A DNA stretch of 9,215 nt from positions 1 through 9,215 of the forward strand of contig PMZB01000245.1 of NCBI GenBank assembly GCA_003170575.1, read 5' to 3'. Below are positions 9,001 to 9,215 of the stretch, piece after piece. How positions within the stretch are numbered: the first letter of the stretch is position 1; each line of letters opens with the position of its first letter. The DNA comes from Chlamydiia bacterium. GTDB lineage: Bacteria > Chlamydiota > Chlamydiia > Chlamydiales > FEN-1388. The translations under genes and the position numbers were made by a program. The notes beneath the pieces are model-generated. The model saw only the letters and a program-made list of their open reading frames with translations. It was not told where the DNA came from and ran no database searches.

Positions 9001-9149
9001 ATGGGAAAACCTTTGTCCCCACCGCCCTCACAGCCCTATTTGCCACTCACCCCGAAAAATTCCCGCCAGAAGAGCAGGAGCGATTGAGACAAAGCACTCC
9101 CCCCTACTCTGCCGAATTTCTGCAGTGGCTTTGCGCACAAATGTACTAA
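3..9149 (+). CDS. Giant DUF3638/DUF3645-family helicase-like ATPase with N-terminal His/Cys peptidase-like domain (5' partial)
   Basis: The frame is open from the window edge to TAA at 9147 (at least 3048 residues). The first possible start in view is GTG at 90. It has no clear Shine-Dalgarno, and the 29 codons before it read as normal coding sequence, so the start is probably upstream. The C-terminal half shows an ordered P-loop ATPase set: MAAGKTS (K1999), DEVD (2128-2131), a DUF3645-like block (2267-2298), FSGT (2409-2412), TTGADL (2532-2537) and QGVWRLRKLG (2560-2569). This matches my recollection of the giant eukaryotic DUF3638 proteins, whose corresponding motifs are MGEGKS, VPYRAK, TRGTDL and MRMRKLG. 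The N-terminal third has H267 and C374 in peptidase-like contexts and a bipartite basic cluster at 86-103. No membrane segment is obvious. Substrate and biological role are unknown. ATP-driven remodelling with an attached thiol-peptidase-like domain is inferred. The family call is firm; function is speculative. Confidence 0.9.
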   Translation, partial: TAKPQEAIDKIIENISLITQEEPPQTQEKVQQLETILRSYAQVPLPTDLPSLERLNHALDETTKIVEEVRQKKGLPTTFEKERPAKKRKFVPESSQEPSPKRRHLLTPGQAVVQPSRALLPGETAAILEKRVELEEEGVVSEGQRKIQMLLDTPSIDISEHLLYHLLGDAIGTTSRQYVGYNQNLAMNEVCTMFDSIACFGDSAFQAALQEQKKLLQEGNDFAQTVYKAPKEEMKTLSSELQAKLTSLDPQGKFVIPGGWLANAGGHAIILEIKKSLVGPAKFTLFVHNTGDGIQYHEVRSVGEKKVASRLIIDSISLEDLCNPLFLGSLAVMQNPSARNWTANDFYETLLPTLGGVILKDESILGEMQRSGTCVFASLFLYLQHSMPPGMGTRAHLALGLKALSKFVQSPDKCKDKASCLFVGKCIHYFSQMLLDAQADRLLTVDEFTAIKDSIVQIESTLSQREHERIETESSFKPPSREATFSDMAVQKFHSMLRYTGCEGIYNGILNALYLKSPGEPIPEKYRLTPPPADPEFSVYKTLDYITPFRKTESRDVSSAMLPRPDLSSPEAIGTALSQVISWAKEHAKCDSFQEVHCEIELFSRALLEACKNAQPHLERLGKAEGREMLEKISALADLYVECFVESTKAHKNDFVVSPIVFSAVTNFICSARILGSHIEEIQKYPVSVGPYPAGPVATEEYKVEQSLDKNFKDFALPHLPFSQTNPSAFESNIPILPESTHPMMSFLDCIHANYGEKIAASIPAKDYVNDPRVRAAMMFSDKYSEIRKAILPSELFHYIHIDNLFYFLKKENIKSQDNFSGNRRMEWSVKCGENGWSIQKSSNPLIKPSPPPYYPIREPETKFKDSADVVLNPRKIGKTVVDIHKLDTNSGRIDLALASFSAHPEFFKDKVYEFSDLFETIIFQPGTLQKTVQDPVWKGSPRYLIEFLDHQMNLAMLGHDTDVAVFLLRQYRMLYERSEEIFSPEDRAQLRKTIAEKFEQASNFLPRQERALFTHFHTERARFLHVDKQLSPIEIDQLIESIIISRRNLPKLDPLFEFEIISFTHQVFSREDVKERLNSLPNELINASLGFTGTDRRWKRIDTLYFTSEEPQPTLDFYLSTGALLDQSSKTPLVETPLSILKDTSFQEATHNKIPEFMTYEGGSSYSFAIGGIPFRVADDKIYKYVEGDWLQYVPQYPFYITQVLGLTKPNPETELLKGEMLKNFTWLHDGGKALRIENEKGVVLFRGEKYETDKKYFLRFIKIWWNYRWNIYKCDKNGKKTSEKLLNARSIPTPLLEFETKDFFHTLGAKNQVGKISFPRIGKNGLSFIYDEKEQVFKNQEQPEFILAKDQYVPGLARHKLVQYNIRTKRKQVLIPSHVIAKVEEKTLWNALNRLFQGKEELSPFETHPGLVTPGKGQIPVFSYTMDKENLIPDTQEGALYLAYTYLWQQEYDKSARLLEQLPRLPLTEKSEEYLVGIIGGAQHDKDIRADAVRLKATALLRKHELMFENGKTQIPADILSSALKEHLAWEHLCGTVVLTEEEKRVFDPLFGKKEPLVTRIRAKEVVPSIQITADHFYLGDWDESRKSPLRPNLTQKSFSSLFGILQGGEKSISEQMDKMLSLIEESFGYTIDPAAPDPRVRLRELLTLSSRMSLGNSQQTASAVLLACLLNPEAFKEVKAEEKEKLVALAKKQFPQITPPTPQPTIEPITEELSVKEEPVPLQQEVPPQVEDPGKSALLKPEMRVFTFAKGPPQPSKAVAFASAVTECIPDLSPIAVTACEEFTSVVNQYVASTSVPATLSIDRKGIALLQKTVEASSLKDKIREDKKTIRRLLSLQSSDPGFRTLHDVMKKSGYCVSARIQDAVYALLSPFPQGFLKLNPALDEKDLIELRSATMDYLVKKTYQEHLQSISQEASKIRAILEAWQTPNQEELQSLNALLCFKRNYDPAQEPYLLVFESVFGHLLREDQVKIFREFISGEAASASKVIEMIMAAGKTSVLAPLISYMVAMRGKISIFVLPDQLYPTAAPQMAQSLQRSFGIPVSSWELVDGVKASLETLQAILLDLQHVAEKQGVIILKPKDITGLLLQFLASIPELSDPNAKKRVDLFKSIFSLLVPKAEFLFDEVDTVWDVLKEHLLSVSGLVPLDRVTIDVTCFIYSSLFRLSTPLPATEQEFKEQICPSLVKECTQWIGGKMPNPDLPLIERFIAGNATKEEIDGLPIPVKEAASAARAQIQDILPYTATRVNKVHYGERDDISGDTPSFAIPYEQGIPLKARCGHDLEEVNFTTQVFLAMEPSRWQVFLTKYLKDIQMRAKKEIEENPILKLETTQALKDLKETVGDSLAIEAMLAPEQKSGEIVAFMEKNIEKKLFFIDRLVLSTIQRPGSYFYAATEAYAMLGSILRAFSGTVWNKTVYPIADVKESPETIGKTISILATCPQEVLICSKEEPHFEKNCGIIDIGGQFKDKEPEEIALRIARSSDPSLIQGVIFFDREKMKKVMDKDGVSIPIEECTTPPEHLIAYWSQPFTTGADLAIKRNSKSIVYIGKDTILRDILQGVWRLRKLGQGQICQFVVDKETHNIILSALGLPSDTPLTTKQILAYGLKKQIERQSSDNYRAFQNKTWAVLGQGLMKGLLELPTESYPELFENCKELFYHDNPRNLYEKYGTRSEKIPSGDAIELEISKVVQSKAYAYLCAKRLVDPTFVQKELDHLKEMKSVLPQEVMEIIPREHTAVQIHMEEKTEEKTKTEEKTETKNYLRSHAWPDEFPYRYPIEQEFSSRLTPQGFSLSTLFQPIKKVRLNEIEGAFFSLQDFFSLDDTSKDFAKLFPSHLGTTVNLHPAFQSTFTPLTTGTLPMEYALCVMKGKEHAFLLLRQEDMEHIHQAVLEGKVQSSPDFAMTLINIHDGATNPVGCDLSVARDVEKDFNILISRTLAKLFIGNLQLTALEKLALLAHCSGLTKEEVKSMLSFIQDFAPRSPFSEDKEAASILTSLINDNGKTFVPTALTALFATHPEKFPPEEQERLRQSTPPYSAEFLQWLCAQMY
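249..314 (+). other. Bipartite basic cluster resembling a nuclear localisation signal
   Basis: Residues 86-89 read KKRK inside PAKKRKF, close in pattern to the SV40 large-T signal (PKKKRKV). After 11 residues rich in Ser, Pro and Glu comes KRR (101-103). Two basic residues, a 10-12 residue spacer and then three basic residues in five is the classical bipartite importin-alpha consensus. The surrounding sequence is polar and Pro-rich, so the patch is probably exposed. In a bacterial protein this only matters if the protein reaches a eukaryotic host. A nucleic-acid or membrane-lipid binding patch is the simpler alternative. Confidence 0.5.
750..1180 (+). other. Putative permuted papain-like (His before Cys) peptidase domain
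   Basis: Residues 257-271 contain PGGW...GGHAIIL with H267 leading into a hydrophobic strand. Next comes FTLFVHNTGDG (283-293), a second strand ending in Asn/Asp (N289, D292) that could supply the third catalytic residue. C374 lies in QRSGTCVFASLFLYLQ and begins what looks like a hydrophobic helix, as the nucleophile does in papain-fold enzymes and in the Cys box of ubiquitin-specific proteases. His precedes Cys, the reverse of canonical papain order. That order is known in permuted papain-like groups such as LRAT-like and PPPDE proteins. The catalytic assignment is inference; a non-catalytic or transferase role cannot be excluded. Confidence 0.45.
1185..3470 (+). other. Long, mainly helical region of unknown function
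   Basis: Residues about 395-1156 look largely alpha-helical, with many amphipathic Leu/Glu/Lys stretches and no low-complexity breaks. I recognise no catalytic motif. Short Pro-rich turns occur near residue 520 (LTPPPAD) and near residue 848 (SPPPYYP). They may separate sub-domains and suggest a modular scaffold rather than one enzyme domain. It sits between the peptidase-like and strand-rich regions and may be a spacer or substrate-binding platform. Confidence 0.4.
3471..4150 (+). other. Strand-rich region of unknown fold
   Basis: Residues about 1157-1383 alternate short hydrophobic and aromatic stretches with Gly/Asp/Asn/Lys turns. Examples are SYSFAIGGIPFRVADD, KIYKYVEGDW, ALRIENEKGVVLFRG, FIKIWWNYRWNIYKCDKNG and LSFIYDEKEQVF. 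This suggests a beta-sheet domain, possibly a propeller or sandwich, within an otherwise helical protein. I see no convincing repeat unit and no known family signature. A binding role would be typical for such an insert but is only a guess. Confidence 0.35.
4311..4445 (+). other. TPR-like helical hairpin
   Basis: Residues about 1440-1470 read ALYLAYTYLWQQEYDKSA followed by RLLEQLPRLP. The Leu-Ala-Tyr, Glu-Tyr, Ala and terminal Pro spacing resembles one tetratricopeptide repeat. Further helices follow to about nt 4720, but I cannot make out a second clear copy. It may mediate protein binding or be a lone helical hairpin. Confidence 0.35.
5091..5235 (+). other. Pro/Glu/Gln-rich linker
   Basis: Residues about 1697-1745 are dominated by Pro, Glu, Gln, Thr and Val (for example TPPTPQPTIEPITEE and QQEVPPQVEDPG). 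It looks disordered and separates the N-terminal and middle regions from the ATPase half, so it probably marks a domain boundary. Confidence 0.7.
5862..6440 (+). other. DUF3638-like domain: first RecA-like lobe with P-loop and DEVD box
   Basis: The domain opens with a family-typical lead-in (LVFESVFGHLLREDQ, about 1958-1972), then IEMIMAAGKTS (K1999, T2000), the ATP phosphate-binding loop. The first glycine of a strict Walker A is replaced by Met, as in SF2 MGxGK-type loops. The strand SIFVLPDQLY follows, corresponding to the family's VVVPKPL-like strand. Then come a long helical stretch, GVIILKPKDITGLLLQFL, and FLFDEVD (2125-2131), a Walker B/DExD-type box for magnesium and catalysis. Motif order and spacing match the family, and both key Lys and Asp-Glu residues are present, so ATPase activity is plausible. 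Confidence 0.82.
6801..6896 (+). other. DUF3645-like block
   Basis: Residues 2267-2298 read FAIPYEQGIPLKARCGH and continue with an acidic, then hydrophobic segment. Eukaryotic members have a short block of the form AVPYRAK..P...EF.HPD followed by LTxxxYY, and the correspondence is residue by residue at Pro-Tyr, Pro, Gly-His and Asp. It lies between the DEVD box and the second lobe, as expected. Its role is unknown. Confidence 0.7.
7100..7760 (+). other. Second RecA-like lobe with motif V/VI equivalents
   Basis: In order: FSGT (2409-2412), comparable to FSGT in eukaryotic members and loosely to the TGT of SecA; IIDIGGQF (2461-2468), matching the family's LIDAGAQ-type strand; the strand GVIFFDRE; TTGADLAI (2532-2539), a motif V equivalent of the family's TRGTDLKL; and the strand IVYIGKD followed by QGVWRLRKLGQGQ (2560-2572), a motif VI equivalent with candidate arginine fingers R2564 and R2566. 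The Arg-to-Thr change in motif V (TTG for TRG) is a visible divergence. Motor function is inferred. Confidence 0.78.
8232..8282 (+). repeat. Glu-Lys-Thr low-complexity linker
   Basis: Residues 2744-2760 are built almost only from Glu, Lys and Thr as imperfect EEKTE-type repeats. At DNA level this is purine-rich with recurring gaaaaaac/gagaaaac-type units. It probably forms a flexible or charged-helix tether between the ATPase part and the C-terminal domain, and may vary in length between strains. Confidence 0.65.
8283..9146 (+). other. Unrecognised C-terminal domain
   Basis: The final 288 residues follow the charged linker. They include a segment with alternating strands (YALCVMKGKEHAFLLL, then FAMTLINIHDGATNP), followed by helices (LTALEKLALLAHCSGL onward) and a Pro-rich end. 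The mixed alpha/beta character and clear linker suggest an independent module. I recognise no family. The protein ends in LQWLCAQMY with no anchor or sorting signal. Confidence 0.45.
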
Positions 9150-9215
9150 GAAAATTATCGTCAGGAGTTTTGAAAGCGCCTCATTAACTTTATTTTTAGC
9201 AAACTCTCTAAATTC
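9150..9215. other. Short 3' flank without identifiable gene or terminator
   Basis: Sixty-six bases follow the TAA. I find no GC-rich stem followed by a T-run. An AGGAG at 9163-9167 is not followed by a usable start codon at the right spacing. The minus strand holds an open stretch ending in TGA (complement of 9161-9163), which could be the tail of a convergent gene but is too short to judge. Confidence 0.5.

Noticed and set aside
9163..9180. AGGAG Shine-Dalgarno-like site downstream of the stop
   Set aside because: No ATG or GTG follows at usable spacing, and the TTG nearby meets a stop after a few codons.
9150..9200. Intrinsic terminator after the gene
   Set aside because: There is a T-run at 9193-9197, but I see no stable GC-rich inverted repeat directly before it.
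9161..9215. Possible tail of a convergent minus-strand gene ending at TGA (complement of 9161-9163)
   Set aside because: Only about 17 codons are visible, with no recognisable sequence. An open stretch this short is expected by chance. Sequence to the right would decide.

Overview
The window is almost entirely one giant protein-coding frame on the + strand. It is open from the left edge (first whole codon at nt 3) to a TAA at nt 9147-9149. That gives at least 3048 residues, and the true N-terminus probably lies upstream of the window. Residue numbers below count from the first whole codon in the window, so residue n starts at nt 3n.

The C-terminal half carries an ordered set of helicase-like ATPase motifs that I recognise as the DUF3638/DUF3645 family, best known from giant fungal and plant proteins. 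They are a P-loop (MAAGKTS, nt 5985), an acidic Walker B (DEVD, nt 6384), the short DUF3645-like block (IPYEQG...CGH, nt 6801), an FSGT motif (nt 7227), IIDIGGQF (nt 7383), a TTGADL motif V equivalent (nt 7596) and QGVWRLRKLG as a motif VI equivalent (nt 7680). The N-terminal third has a His/Cys pair in peptidase-like contexts (GGHA at nt 795, SGTC at nt 1113), in the permuted order His before Cys. Upstream of it is a strongly basic bipartite cluster that fits the eukaryotic nuclear localisation consensus (nt 258-311).

The layout from left to right is: a polar, disordered-looking N-terminal part with the basic cluster (3-440); a His/Cys peptidase-like domain (about 750-1180); a long, mostly helical region I do not recognise (1185-3470); a strand-rich region (3471-4150); a helical, partly TPR-like region (4300-5090); a Pro/Glu linker (5091-5235); a helical lead-in and the two-lobed ATPase core (5240-7760); a helical tail (7760-8228); a Glu-Lys-Thr linker (8232-8282); and an unrecognised C-terminal domain (8283-9146). 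The last 66 nt are non-coding or the edge of a neighbouring gene.

Uninterrupted coding over 9 kb without introns indicates a bacterium. A eukaryote-like giant protein of this kind, with moderately AT-rich coding sequence, suggests an intracellular bacterium of amoebae or other protists, most likely a Chlamydia-related organism (Parachlamydia/Waddlia/Simkania type). That assignment is inference from protein flavour, not from a marker gene. A plausible but untested reading is a host-directed protein combining a protease-like (possibly deubiquitinase-like) domain with a nucleic-acid or protein-remodelling motor.
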